From CAVPDG01 sp963702535 (GTDB lineage: Bacteria; Chloroflexota; Anaerolineae; Anaerolineales; UBA4823), in NCBI GenBank assembly GCA_963702535.1, contig CAVPDG010000031.1, positions 62,001 through 126,000 on the forward strand: a DNA stretch of 64,000 bases, given 5' to 3'. Positions 1 through 8,621 of the stretch are shown piece after piece. Position 1 is the stretch's first letter, and every line of letters begins with the position of its first letter. Position numbers and translations under genes: made by a program. Below the pieces are notes generated by a model, which was not told where the DNA came from, searched no databases, and saw only the letters and a program-made list of their open reading frames with translations.

Positions 1-1781
1 CCAGCGGCTTCGAAATCATCCTTGGGGTACCAGACCTGGCTCTTGCCATTGAAGCGCGCCCAGATACCACCGGTGGCCGGGTTGCCATCCGCGCCAGCCA
101 TGGTGGACATGTCTAGCCAGCCCTGGCCGTACTGCTGCTTCAGATAGTCCATGGGCAGGAAGGTGGTCGGGTCGATGAACTTTCCCTGCTTGAAGAAGTT
201 CGCCAGCAAGCCGGGCTGTGGGAAGTCGACGATATCGGGCACGTCGTTCGCGTTGACGCGTACGCCGATGGTGGCTTCGAACTCCTTGGTGCCTTCGTAC
301 TGGATATCGATGCCGGTCTTCTCTTCGAAGGCTTTGATCGATTGCTCGAAGCGCACGATGTCGCCCTCGGTGAAGGGTCCGATCATCGTCACTACTTTGC
401 CGCTGTACTCGCCAGCGTAGGCTTTTTCCAGGTCGCCGCCGGGCAATGCTGCCCATAGCTCGGTGGTGCAGGCTGCGGCGGACTCGCCGCCGGTGCCGCC
501 CACGGAGCCAGAATCAGCCGGCCAGGAGGCGTCGATTTCCTTCAAGACGGTGTCCATATCGGCAGCGCCGGAGAAGTAATCGGTCATGCCTTTCCAGAAG
601 GAGCCAGCGCCGACAGCGCCCGGCATCAGGTCGGAAGCGTCAAAGCGCACGGTGGAGGCGTTCTTCACCAGACCGGCGATCTTCTGCTCGACGGGGTCGG
701 TGTACCAATCCAGGCAGGTGTCGTTCTGGGGAGCAAGAGCGCCGCCCGCAGCCAGCCACTCCTTGAGTGACTCACCCTTGGTGAAGTACTCGTAGACAGC
801 CTGGACTTCGGGGGCATCGCGCCACATGGCATAGATGTCGCCGGCTACCAGGTAGGGCTCGCCGAACTGGGGATCGATGCCAGGCAGGTAGAAGAAGTCA
901 TAGTCCTTGCCAACTTCGACGCCCTCGGGGAAGAAGGCGGTGATGAAGTTGCCCTGCTTGTGCAGCCAGCACTTGGGGGGTTGCTCGAACATGGGAGCCG
1001 GAGCGTCGCCGAAGAAGGTGGTGGCGATGGCTTCCTGACCACCGTAGACATAGCCTTCCTTGAGCCACAGGTCAGAGAGCTTCTGCAGCGCTTCGCGCAC
1101 TTCGGGGGAGTCGAACTTCAGCTCGCCCTTGACCCACTTGTCGTAGTTCTCGGGGGTGGTGGTGCGCAGCATGAACTCTTCCATCCAGTCGGTGGCGGGC
1201 CAGCCGGTGGCGGCGCCGGACTCGATGCCGACGCACCAGGGGGTGTCGCCGTCGGAGACGATCTGGTCGGAGAGGGCGATGAGCTCATCCCAGGAGGTGG
1301 GGATCTGGTATCCAGCGGCTTCGAAATCATCCTTGGGGTACCAGACCTGGCTCTTGCCGTTGAAGCGCGCCCAGATGCCGCCGGTAGCCGGGTTTCCATC
1401 CGCGCCAGCCATGGTGGACATGTCTAGCCAGCCCTGGCTGTACTGCTGCTTCAGGTAGTCCATGGGCAGGAAGGTGGTGGGGTCGATGAACTTGCCCTGC
1501 TTGAAGAAGTTGGCCAGCAAGCCGGGCTGGGGGAAATCGACGATATCGGGCACGTCGTTAGCGCCGACGCGCACGCCGATGGTGGCTTCGAACTCCTTGG
1601 TGCCTTCGTACTGGATGTCGATGCCGGTCTTCTCTTCGAAGGCTTTGATCGACTGCTCAAAGCGCACGATGTCGCCCTCGGTGAAGGGTCCCATCATCGT
1701 CACTACTTTGCCGCTGTACTCGCCAGCGTAGGCTTTTTCCAAGGCGCCGCCCGGAATGGCTGACCACAGCTCGGTGGTGCA
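1..1781 (-). repeat. In-frame tandem duplication, period 1311 bp, inside the binding-protein gene
   Basis: Bases 1-470 match 1312-1781 closely (for example the stretch beginning ccagcggcttcgaaatc at 1 recurs at 1312). The offset of 1311 bp is exactly 437 codons. Scattered, mostly synonymous differences separate the copies, so the duplication is not a simple read-joining error. Confidence 0.9.
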
Positions 1782-1958
1782 GGCTGGGGTTGGTTCCGTA
1801 GCGGGGGCTTCGGTCTCAGCAGGGGCTGGCGCTTCAGTCGCCACGGGCTGTGGCGCTTCGGTGGGGGCTGGCGTCGCCGGGCTGGTGCAACCCGCCAGTA
1901 CCAGCGCGAGCACGGTCAGCAAGCCCAAAAATAACCAAATTGCTTTGTTTTTAAACAT
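1..1958 (-). CDS. Tandem-domain sugar ABC transporter substrate-binding lipoprotein (3' end outside window)
   Basis: Periplasmic/extracellular binding protein that should deliver a carbohydrate to a CUT1-type ABC importer. The frame is open from the ATG at 1956-1958 to the left edge (652 residues seen). A good Shine-Dalgarno (AAGGAGA) precedes the start. Residues 1-24 form a lipoprotein signal ending in LALVLAGC (Cys24), followed by a Thr/Pro/Ala linker. Binding domain 1 starts at about residue 60 (CTTELW). After a Gly/Ser linker (SVGGTGGES) a second, nearly identical copy starts at residue 497, exactly 437 residues later, without its own signal peptide. Permease genes are expected beyond the left edge. 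The family (AglE-like) is inferred from motifs such as FEEKTGIDIQYEG and NDVPDIVDFPQPG. The LacI gene directly upstream is the likely regulator. The tandem fusion is unusual; assembly artefact is unlikely because the copies differ at many bases. Confidence 0.9.
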   Translation of the reverse strand, partial: MFKNKAIWLFLGLLTVLALVLAGCTSPATPAPTEAPQPVATEAPAPAETEAPATEPTPACTTELWSAIPGGALEKAYAGEYSGKVVTMMGPFTEGDIVRFEQSIKAFEEKTGIDIQYEGTKEFEATIGVRVGANDVPDIVDFPQPGLLANFFKQGKFIDPTTFLPMDYLKQQYSQGWLDMSTMAGADGNPATGGIWARFNGKSQVWYPKDDFEAAGYQIPTSWDELIALSDQIVSDGDTPWCVGIESGAATGWPATDWMEEFMLRTTTPENYDKWVKGELKFDSPEVREALQKLSDLWLKEGYVYGGQEAIATTFFGDAPAPMFEQPPKCWLHKQGNFITAFFPEGVEVGKDYDFFYLPGIDPQFGEPYLVAGDIYAMWRDAPEVQAVYEYFTKGESLKEWLAAGGALAPQNDTCLDWYTDPVEQKIAGLVKNASTVRFDASDLMPGAVGAGSFWKGMTDYFSGAADMDTVLKEIDASWPADSGSVGGTGGESAAACTTELWAALPGGDLEKAYAGEYSGKVVTMIGPFTEGDIVRFEQSIKAFEEKTGIDIQYEGTKEFEATIGVRVNANDVPDIVDFPQPGLLANFFKQGKFIDPTTFLPMDYLKQQYGQGWLDMSTMAGADGNPATGGIWARFNGKSQVWYPKDDFEAA

Positions 1959-2069
1959 CATTCTTCTCCTTGGTTGAATTGAACGTATTCACTTGGATTT
2001 GAATGCAATTGGGGTTTTCTGGGGCGTTCACCTCCTGTTAGTGAAAGACACAACATTGTGGCGTATTCA

Positions 2070-3080
2070 TTATACAGTATCTCGCTCCACAATGCTTAAG
2101 GGTAGCTGGATGTGCTGCTGAGGACGGTCGTTGTCAGCCAGTTTCGAGAGCAAAAGCTCGACAGCGATACGACCCGAATCATCCAGAGGCTGGCGGATGG
2201 TGGTGAGACCCACATAGCCTGCCAGATCCAAATCATCGAAACCCAAGACCGCCAGGTCGCCGGGAACATGCAGCCCTGCCCCCCGGGCGACCTTGAGAGC
2301 AACTGTTGCCTGGATATCTGCGGCAAGAAATATTGCGGTCGGCGGCTTTGGCAACCCAATCAGCCGGAGTACGGCTGCTTGCGTTTCCTCTTGAAGATAT
2401 GCGCACGAACAGACATACTCAGGTTCGAGTTTCAAGCCAGCTTCGCTCAGCCCTTGGCGAAAGCCCTCCAACCGCTTTCCTACCGGACGGATGGCATAGT
2501 TGGGAGGGTCGATATCGCCGATGAAGCCCAGCCGTGTATGACCTTTGGACACCAGGTATTCTGCAGCCAGCTTCCCACCGGCGCTGTCATCGATCTCGAT
2601 GCTGCTGAATCCATTTGTCCGATACTCGATGGAGACGGTATTCAAGCCATGCTTCACCAGCCGTGACGCAGATGCAGCGTCGACGGGTAAGGAAATGACG
2701 ATCAAGCCTTGCAGGTTACCATTGATGGGCAGGGTGGTGAGGTAACCCTGCAACCTGGATAGCGAATCGATGGTGTAAATGATGAGTTCGTTGTTGGTAT
2801 TGGCGAGGGCAGTGCTGACACCCCGCAAGCGTTGGACGAATGACGGGGCTGTAAAATAGGGTGTCAGCACCCCGATCCTGTGCGAGTGTTGCAAAGCGCG
2901 GGCGCGGGCTTCGGCTTTGGGCACAAAACCAAGCTCATCGATCGCCTTAACCACCTTGTGACGCGCCTCATCACTGACCTGGTCTGGGGCGTTGAGAACG
3001 CGTGAAACCGTGGAGATGCTCACTCCCGAAAGCGCAGCGACGTCGTATATTGTCGGTTGGCTTCCTCTGGATCGCTTCAT
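2070..3080 (-). CDS. LacI-family transcriptional regulator
   Basis: Complete 336-residue repressor of the LacI/GalR family. The N-terminus holds the DNA-binding helix-turn-helix and hinge helix (TIYDVAALSGVSISTVSRVL, residues 11-30). Residues about 62-330 form the periplasmic-binding-protein-like effector domain, with typical landmarks RIGVLTPYF, KGHTRLGFIGD, AIFLAADIQATVAL and DLAVLGFDDLDLA. It lies just upstream of, and in the same direction as, the sugar-binding protein gene, so it probably controls that uptake operon in response to the sugar. Its own promoter and two inverted repeats lie at 3116-3175, suggesting autoregulation. The effector cannot be told from sequence. Confidence 0.95.
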   Translation of the reverse strand: MKRSRGSQPTIYDVAALSGVSISTVSRVLNAPDQVSDEARHKVVKAIDELGFVPKAEARARALQHSHRIGVLTPYFTAPSFVQRLRGVSTALANTNNELIIYTIDSLSRLQGYLTTLPINGNLQGLIVISLPVDAASASRLVKHGLNTVSIEYRTNGFSSIEIDDSAGGKLAAEYLVSKGHTRLGFIGDIDPPNYAIRPVGKRLEGFRQGLSEAGLKLEPEYVCSCAYLQEETQAAVLRLIGLPKPPTAIFLAADIQATVALKVARGAGLHVPGDLAVLGFDDLDLAGYVGLTTIRQPLDDSGRIAVELLLSKLADNDRPQQHIQLPLSIVERDTV

Positions 3081-3115
3081 GCTAGGTGTGGAAATCGATC
3101 TTTTTGAACCCTTAG

Positions 3116-3143
3116 GAAAGTGCTTTCAAGAAAGTTATTTCTT
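3116..3143. promoter_or_regulatory. Two adjacent inverted repeats, candidate LacI operator
   Basis: GAAAG-TG-CTTTC (3116-3127) is followed at once by AAGAAA-GTTA-TTTCTT (3128-3143). The first resembles LacI/GalR operators (AAAG..CTTT). Both sit just downstream of the lacI -10 box, where binding would block transcription. Assignment to this LacI is inference. Confidence 0.55.
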
Positions 3144-3146
3144 ATT

Positions 3147-3175
3147 AAAATATCATAAATTCTTAGCGATGTCAA
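3147..3175 (-). promoter_or_regulatory. Sigma-70 type promoter of the lacI gene
   Basis: On the minus strand TTGACA (complement of 3170-3175) is followed by exactly 17 bases and TATTTT (complement of 3147-3152). Start codon lies about 65 bases downstream. Confidence 0.6.
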
Positions 3176-3328
3176 TATTTTCTAATCTTTGGTGATCAAG
3201 CTCCGGCTGTTGGAATAAATGTACAACAAAAGACGACGATCACCCTTAATATTACATTAAACATGACGAATGTCACTAACTTGACACCCCTATGGATCGT
3301 TATAATTTTCACTATATGGATAATGACT

Positions 3329-3346
3329 TATGCAGATATATGCATA
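3329..3346. promoter_or_regulatory. Inverted repeat, candidate ArsR-type operator
   Basis: TATGCA-GATATA-TGCATA is a perfect 6-6-6 inverted repeat immediately upstream of the ArsR-type gene. ArsR/SmtB proteins bind AT-rich palindromes of this size next to their own start. A TTGACA lies at 3281-3286 and TATAAT at 3301-3306, but their 14-base spacing is short. Confidence 0.6.
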
Positions 3347-3360
3347 CATCAAACGAAACA

Positions 3361-3723
3361 ATGCCTGAAACTTCCAGCCTTTCGCAGGAGATCCACGAGC
3401 TGCACGCCGATATCTGCTCGGCGCTGGCAGATCCTTCGCGTATCCTGCTGCTCTACGCGCTGCGCGAGCACCCGTCGACGGTCAAAGACCTGGCAAGCCA
3501 GCTCTCCATCAGCCAGCCGGCGGCATCTCGCCACCTGAAGGTGTTGCGTGAGCGCGCCCTGGTGCGCGCCACACGCCAGGGCGCCAGTGTGGAATATTCG
3601 CTCAACGACCCGCGCTTGATCGACGCCCTCGACCTGCTGCGCGGCGTGCTGCGGGATAACCTGTCTCGCCGGGCTGACCTGGCGAGCAGTTTCGCATTAC
3701 CCGGCGATGAGGTTGCGCTCTAG
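3361..3723 (+). CDS. ArsR-family winged-helix regulator
   Basis: About 120 residues from the ATG at 3361 (MPETSSLSQEI); in-frame starts at 3340 and 3292 are possible, but the operator at 3329-3346 argues for a start after it. The winged helix is clear: ALADPSRILLLYALREHP, then TVKDLASQLSISQPAASRHL as recognition helix, then a wing ending VEYSLND. The metal-site motif ELCVCDL of classical ArsR is absent and there is only one cysteine (ADIC), so the two-cysteine switch of BigR/SqrR-type sulfide sensors is absent as well. It lies 50 bases upstream of the multiheme cytochrome and sulfur genes and probably controls them. The signal sensed is unknown. Confidence 0.9.
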   Translation: MPETSSLSQEIHELHADICSALADPSRILLLYALREHPSTVKDLASQLSISQPAASRHLKVLRERALVRATRQGASVEYSLNDPRLIDALDLLRGVLRDNLSRRADLASSFALPGDEVAL

Positions 3724-3772
3724 AGGCGACAACCGCATGCCAACCCCTTGCATGTCTTCCTTACGGTGAACT

Positions 3773-5224
3773 ATGGACTTCAAAAAGCACAAGTACATCT
3801 GGTTGGCTGGGCTCTTGGTGACACTGGCAGTGATCATCATCCCGATCGTAGTTTTCGCCTCCAACCGCAGCGCAGAGGGGGATAATCCCCAGGCGGGCAT
3901 TCCCGAACGCCCGCCCCACACCGACCATGCTGCCCTGCTCAGGGGTCCTTCGAGAGCGGCTCGGAGGTGACTGCGGCCTGCCTGGAATGCCACGAAGCAA
4001 GCAGCCTGGGATTTAATGAAGACCGTCCACTGGACCTGGGAAAGCCAGCCGGTGGAAGTGCCCGGGCACGATGGCGTGGTGGCGACCATCGGCAAGAAGA
4101 ACCAGATCAACAACTTCTGCATCGGCGCGCAGGGCAACGAGAAGAAGTGCATGTCTTGCCATGCCGGGTACGGCTGGCAGGATGACAGCTTCGACTTCCA
4201 GAACCCGCTCAACGTCGATTGCCTGATCTGCCACGCCGATACGAACATCTACGCCAAGGGCGATTACGGTTATCCCGGCGGAAGGTGTCGACCTGGCGGC
4301 TGCTGCCCAGAGCGTGCGCAGCCCCGAGCGGGATAACTGCGGCTACTGCCACTTCGATGGCGGCGGCGGCAACGGCGTCAAGCACGGCGACCTGGATGAC
4401 AGCCTGATCTTCCCCAGCGATAGTGTGGACGTGCACATGGGCTCCAATGACATGGAGTGCATCGACTGCCACAAGACAGAAGACCACCTGGTGAGCGGGC
4501 GCATGATCTCCGTCAGCGTGGAGGGCGAGAACCAGATCTACTGTACCGACTGCCACAATTCCACGCCGCACGAGGATGAGCGCCTCAACGAGCATACCGA
4601 CGCGGTTGCCTGCCAGACCTGCCACATCCCCTCCGGGGCGATCAAAGACCCGACCAAGATGTTCTGGGATTGGTCCACCGCCGGGCAGGACCTGCCGGAA
4701 GACCACGCATGACCTATCTCAAGATCAAGGGCAGCTTCGTCTACGAAGAGAGACTTCCAGCCGACTTACCAGTGGTACAACGAGACGGTAGACTACCGCT
4801 ACCTGCTGGGCGACAAGATCGATCCCAGCCAGCCCACCTAGCTCAACCCGCCCGGCGGCGACATCTCCGACCCCGGACTCCAAGATATTCCCCTTCAAGA
4901 TCCACGTTGCCAAGCAGCCCTATGACTCGGTTAATAACGTGCTGATTCAGCCGCTGACGGCGGGTGAGGGCGGCTTCTGGACGACCTTCGACTGGCCCTC
5001 TGCTCTCAAGCTGGGCGCCGAGAGAACCGGGATGGACTACAGCGGGCGAGTACGGCTTTGCCGAAACCTGGATGTGGTGGCCGATCACCCACATGGTGCA
5101 GCCCGCCAGCGATGCGCTGCAGTGCGCCGAGTGCCACTCCGACAACGGGCGTTTGGACTGGCAAGCCCTGGGCTACCCCGGAGACCCGATGGTTTGGGGC
5201 GGCAGAGACGTGAGCAACCCATAA
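3773..5224 (+). CDS. Octaheme c-type cytochrome, tetrathionate reductase (OTR) family, frame-disrupted
   Basis: An exported cytochrome that in the OTR family reduces tetrathionate (also nitrite or hydroxylamine in vitro). An N-terminal membrane anchor (WLAGLLVTLAVIIIPIVVFA) starts at 3773. Eight CXXCH motifs appear in order: CLECH, CMSCH, CLICH, CGYCH, CIDCH, CTDCH, CQTCH and CAECH. Family landmarks are KTVHWTWES, CMSCHAGYGW, GGGGNGVKHGDL, KDPTKMFWDWS and WMWWPITHM near the end. The frame is broken at about 3945, 4010, 4282, 4708, 4755, 4865 and 5047, and a TAG stands at 4839-4841 where the protein continues in frame. Because every motif is intact, these look like sequence errors, though a real pseudogene cannot be excluded. 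It probably accepts electrons from the downstream cytochrome b fusion. Confidence 0.85.
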
Positions 5225-5249
5225 GCGCAAAGCAGAGAAGGCTGACAAC

Positions 5250-8028
5250 ATGATCCGCATTCAGAAACGCACTTCGATATTCATCCTCGCCGCCGGCCTT
5301 GCATTGCTCCTGTCGGTCACCGGCTGGACGGCTTACCGGGCGTGGGCGAGGGGAGCTGCGGCGACCCCGGCGCAGGCATCGCCGATCCACCCGACTTTTG
5401 CACTCCTGGATGCCGCGGGAGATAACGTGCTGGAGAGCGGCAAGCCGGTCTCCAGCATGCAGACCTGCGGCGAGTGCCACGACACCCAGTTCATCGCCAG
5501 TCACAGCTTCCATACCTCCGTTGGATTCGATGAAATGGCTGCCCCCGGCGAAGTACCCAACGGGCGTCCCTGGGATACGAGCCCCGGGTTGTTTGGACGT
5601 TGGAATCCGCTGACCTACGGCTACCTGAACCCTCCCGGCGACGAGCTGCTCGACCTGAGCACAGCGGGTTGGATCATGCAGGTAGGCGCCCGCCACGCCG
5701 GCGGCGGTCCGGCTGTGACCAGCCGTGCGGGTGAGTCGCTGCTGGCGCTGAAGCCGGACGCGGCGAACCCGGAAGCGAGCATCCTGGACCCGCAGACGGG
5801 CAATCCGGCGCCCTGGGATTGGCAAGAATTGGGCGTGGTGGAGATGAACTGCTTCCTGTGCCACACGCCGCAGCCGGATAACGCCGCGCGCATCGCCGCA
5901 CTGCAAGCCGGGGATTTCGCCTGGGCGAATACGGCAACCCTGTCGGGCAGCGGCATCGTGGAGAAGAGCGGCGATGGCTTTACCTGGAACCCGCAGGCTT
6001 TTGATGCGCAGGGCAAGCTGGCGCAGGAATTCGTCGCCATCCAGGACCCTACCAACCAGAACTGCGGCAGCTGCCACGGCGTGGTGCATACCGACCTGGA
6101 CACGCCCCTGGTAGCTTCGGGCTGCGAGACGGGTGAATGGCGCACGCAGACCACCGGGCAGATCATCTCACCCCAGCGAATCAACGACTCGGGCATGAAC
6201 CTGGCGAATAAAGAAAGCCTGGACCGCTCGTGGGATATCCACGCCGAGCGCGGCCTGCAGTGCACCGACTGCCACTACAGCCTCAATAATCCGGTCTTCT
6301 TCCAGACAAATGAAGAAGATCGCCCAGCGCACCTGGAGTTCGACCCGCGCCGCATCGAGCTGGGCGAGTACCTTAAAACCCCCCTGCACCAGTTCGCCCG
6401 CGGGCAGAGCGCCCAGGATAGCGTGGCGCCCGAGACCCAGGATAGCATGCGCCGCTGCGAATCGTGCCATGATGCGCAGAGCACACACGATTGGCTGCCT
6501 TATAGCGCCCGGCACATGCAGGCAGTGAGCTGCGAGACCTGCCACGTGCCCCAAATGTACGCTACTGCCTTCCAGCAAACCGATTGGACGGTGCTGCAGC
6601 CCAGCGGCGAGCCGCTGACAAGCTGCCGGGGGGTGGCGGATGGCAATAGCGGGGGCAGCGCGGTCAACACGTTGGTCACCGGCTACCAGCCCGCCCTGCT
6701 GCCGCAGCAGAATGCAGGCGGCGGATCCAGCATCGCGCCCTTCAACCTGGCGAGCTCCTGGTACTGGGTGTACGGCGATCCGCCGCGCCCGGTGCGCCTG
6801 CAAGACCTGAAAGCCGCCTGGCTGGATGGCGATGCTTACCAGGCAGACGTGCTGGCGGCATTCGACCAGGATGGCGATAAAAACCTGAGCAGCACGGAGC
6901 TGCGCATCGACACCGATGCGAAGGAAGCCCTGATCGCCGGGCGGTTACAGGCGCTCGGGCTGGAAAACCCGCGCATCGTGGGTGAGGTGCAGCCTTACAG
7001 CATCAACCATAATGTGGCGGGCGGTGAGTGGGCGGTGCGCGACTGCCAGACCTGCCACTCGGACGCATCCCGCCTGAGCCAGCCGGTGCTGCTGGCTTCC
7101 TATACGCCGGGTGGTGTTACGCCGCAATTCGTCGCCGGGGTCAACGCCCAGGCAGATGGGCAGATCAGCCAGGAAGCCGGCGGCAAGCTAAACTACACGC
7201 CTGACACTGCCACGGCGAACATGTACATCCTGGGCATGAGCAGCGTGAACTGGATCGACCTGATTGGCGGGCTGATGTTCCTGGGCGTGATTGCGGCGAT
7301 CGGCGTGCACGCCACGCTGCGCCTGGTGAGCGCCATGCGCCGCCCGCGGCAGCAGCCGGAGATGGAGCCGGTGTACATGTACAGCGTCTACGAGCGCTTC
7401 TGGCACTGGCTGCAAACCTTCGCTATCATCCTGCTGCTCTTTACCGGTGTGATCATCCACGACCCGGACACCTTTGGCGTGTTTTCCTTCCGCGGCGTGG
7501 TGCTGGTGCACAACGTGCTGGCGGCGCTGCTGGTGATCAACGCCGGGTTGTCGCTCTTCTACCACCTGGCGAGCGGCGAGATCCGCCAGTACATTCCCAA
7601 GCCGCGCGGCTTCTTCGAAGACGCCATCCAGCAAGCTATCTACTACTGTACGCGGCATCTTCAAAGGGGCGGAACATCCCTTCGAGAAGACGCCGGGCAA
7701 AAAGCTCAACCCGCTGCAGCAGGTGACCTACTTCGGCATCCTCAACGTGCTGCTGCCGCTGCAGATCCTCACCGGGATATTCATGTGGGGAGTGGCGCGC
7801 TGGCCCGCGATCTCCAGCGCCCTGGGCGGGCTGCCTTTCCTGGCGCCCTTCCATACCCTGATCGCCTGGACGTTTGCCTCGTTCATCGTCGCACACGTCT
7901 ACCTGACCACCACCGGTCCGGAACCCCTGACCGGAATCAAAGCCATGATGATGGGCTGGGAAGATGTGGAGAGCTCGCACCCCGCAGGGGAAGCCTCCCA
8001 CCCCGCCCAGGAGGTAGCTGAAGCATGA
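5250..8028 (+). CDS. Heptaheme cytochrome c fused to a membrane cytochrome b domain (one frameshift)
   Basis: About 925 residues. A signal anchor (residues 8-30) is followed by an extracytoplasmic domain with seven CXXCH motifs at about residues 73 (CGECH), 201 (CFLCH), 272 (CGSCH), 338 (CTDCH), 403 (CESCH), 428 (CETCH) and 599 (CQTCH). Between hemes 6 and 7 lies an EF-hand-like loop (DQDGDKNLSSTE, residues 539-550). From about residue 655 come membrane helices of the cytochrome b561/NapC-HydC type (YSVYERFWHWLQTFAIILLL, VLVHNVLAALLVI, PFHTLIAWTFASFIVAHVYL). The frame shifts at about 7652; the true end (VESSHPAGEASHPAQEVAEA) is at 8028, overlapping the next start by ATGA. Likely role: exchange electrons between the quinone pool and the octaheme cytochrome. 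The exact substrate is not known. Confidence 0.85.
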
Positions 8029-8603
8029 GCCAGATCGCGCAATCCGAACCCGCCGCACGGCAGTACAAGCTGCCCAAGTTCCTGACGCGGCGCAAAGAAA
8101 GACCGTATCTCAACCCCTACCTGGGCGGCGCCCTGCTGGGCGTGGTGCTCTTCCTCGCCATGTTCTTCACCGGCAACGGGCTGGGCTCCTCGGGCGGGCT
8201 GAACCGCATTGTGGTCTTCTTCGAGGATATCGTCGCGCCGGGTCACATCGACCGCGTGCCCTTCCTGCTGGCGATGGCTGGCGGCGATAAGAACCCGCTG
8301 GATAACTGGGTGGTGTTCGTCTCGATCGGCGCCATCATCGGCGGCTTCATTTCCGGCTGGTTCAACGGTCGCCTGAAAATCGAGACCAACAAGGGTCCGC
8401 GCATCTCGGACAAGACGCGCTGGACTTTCGCCTTGATCGGCGGGGCAGTGATGGGCTTCGGGGCACGCCTGGCGCGCGGCTGCACCTCCGGGCAGGCGCT
8501 TTCCGGCGGCTCGGTGCTTTCTGCCGGGAGCTGGGCGATCATGTTCGCCATCTTTGCCGGCGGCTACGCCCTGGCTTATTTCGTGCGTAGGCTCTGGAAT
8601 TAA
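8025..8603 (+). CDS. YeeE/YedE-family sulfur transporter
   Basis: 192-residue membrane protein of the YeeE/YedE (thiosulfate/sulfur transport) family. Several hydrophobic helices are visible (ALLGVVLFLAMFFTG, VVFVSIGAIIGGFISGWF, WAIMFAIFAGGYALAYFV). The family signature GFGARLARGCTSGQALSGG contains the cysteine thought to relay thiosulfate or sulfane sulfur. The ATG overlaps the previous stop (ATGA), indicating translational coupling with the cytochrome b fusion. It is half of a transporter; the following gene encodes a second YeeE/YedE domain. Direction and substrate are inferred from the family. Confidence 0.9.
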   Translation: MSQIAQSEPAARQYKLPKFLTRRKERPYLNPYLGGALLGVVLFLAMFFTGNGLGSSGGLNRIVVFFEDIVAPGHIDRVPFLLAMAGGDKNPLDNWVVFVSIGAIIGGFISGWFNGRLKIETNKGPRISDKTRWTFALIGGAVMGFGARLARGCTSGQALSGGSVLSAGSWAIMFAIFAGGYALAYFVRRLWN

Positions 8604-8621
8604 GGATACAGGAAGGTTAGC

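Noticed and set aside
960..1427. Plus-strand frame of 155 codons opposite the binding-protein gene
   Set aside because: Antisense of a conserved, uninterrupted frame; composition dominated by Gly, Ala and Val.
4839..4841. In-frame TAG in the octaheme cytochrome as a possible pyrrolysine codon
   Set aside because: It lies among several frameshifts where the family protein continues; no pyrrolysine machinery is seen and a single-base error is simpler.
5085..6089. Minus-strand open frame of 334 codons opposite the heptaheme gene
   Set aside because: The plus-strand protein has ordered CXXCH motifs; the minus-strand frame has none of any family and no start signals.
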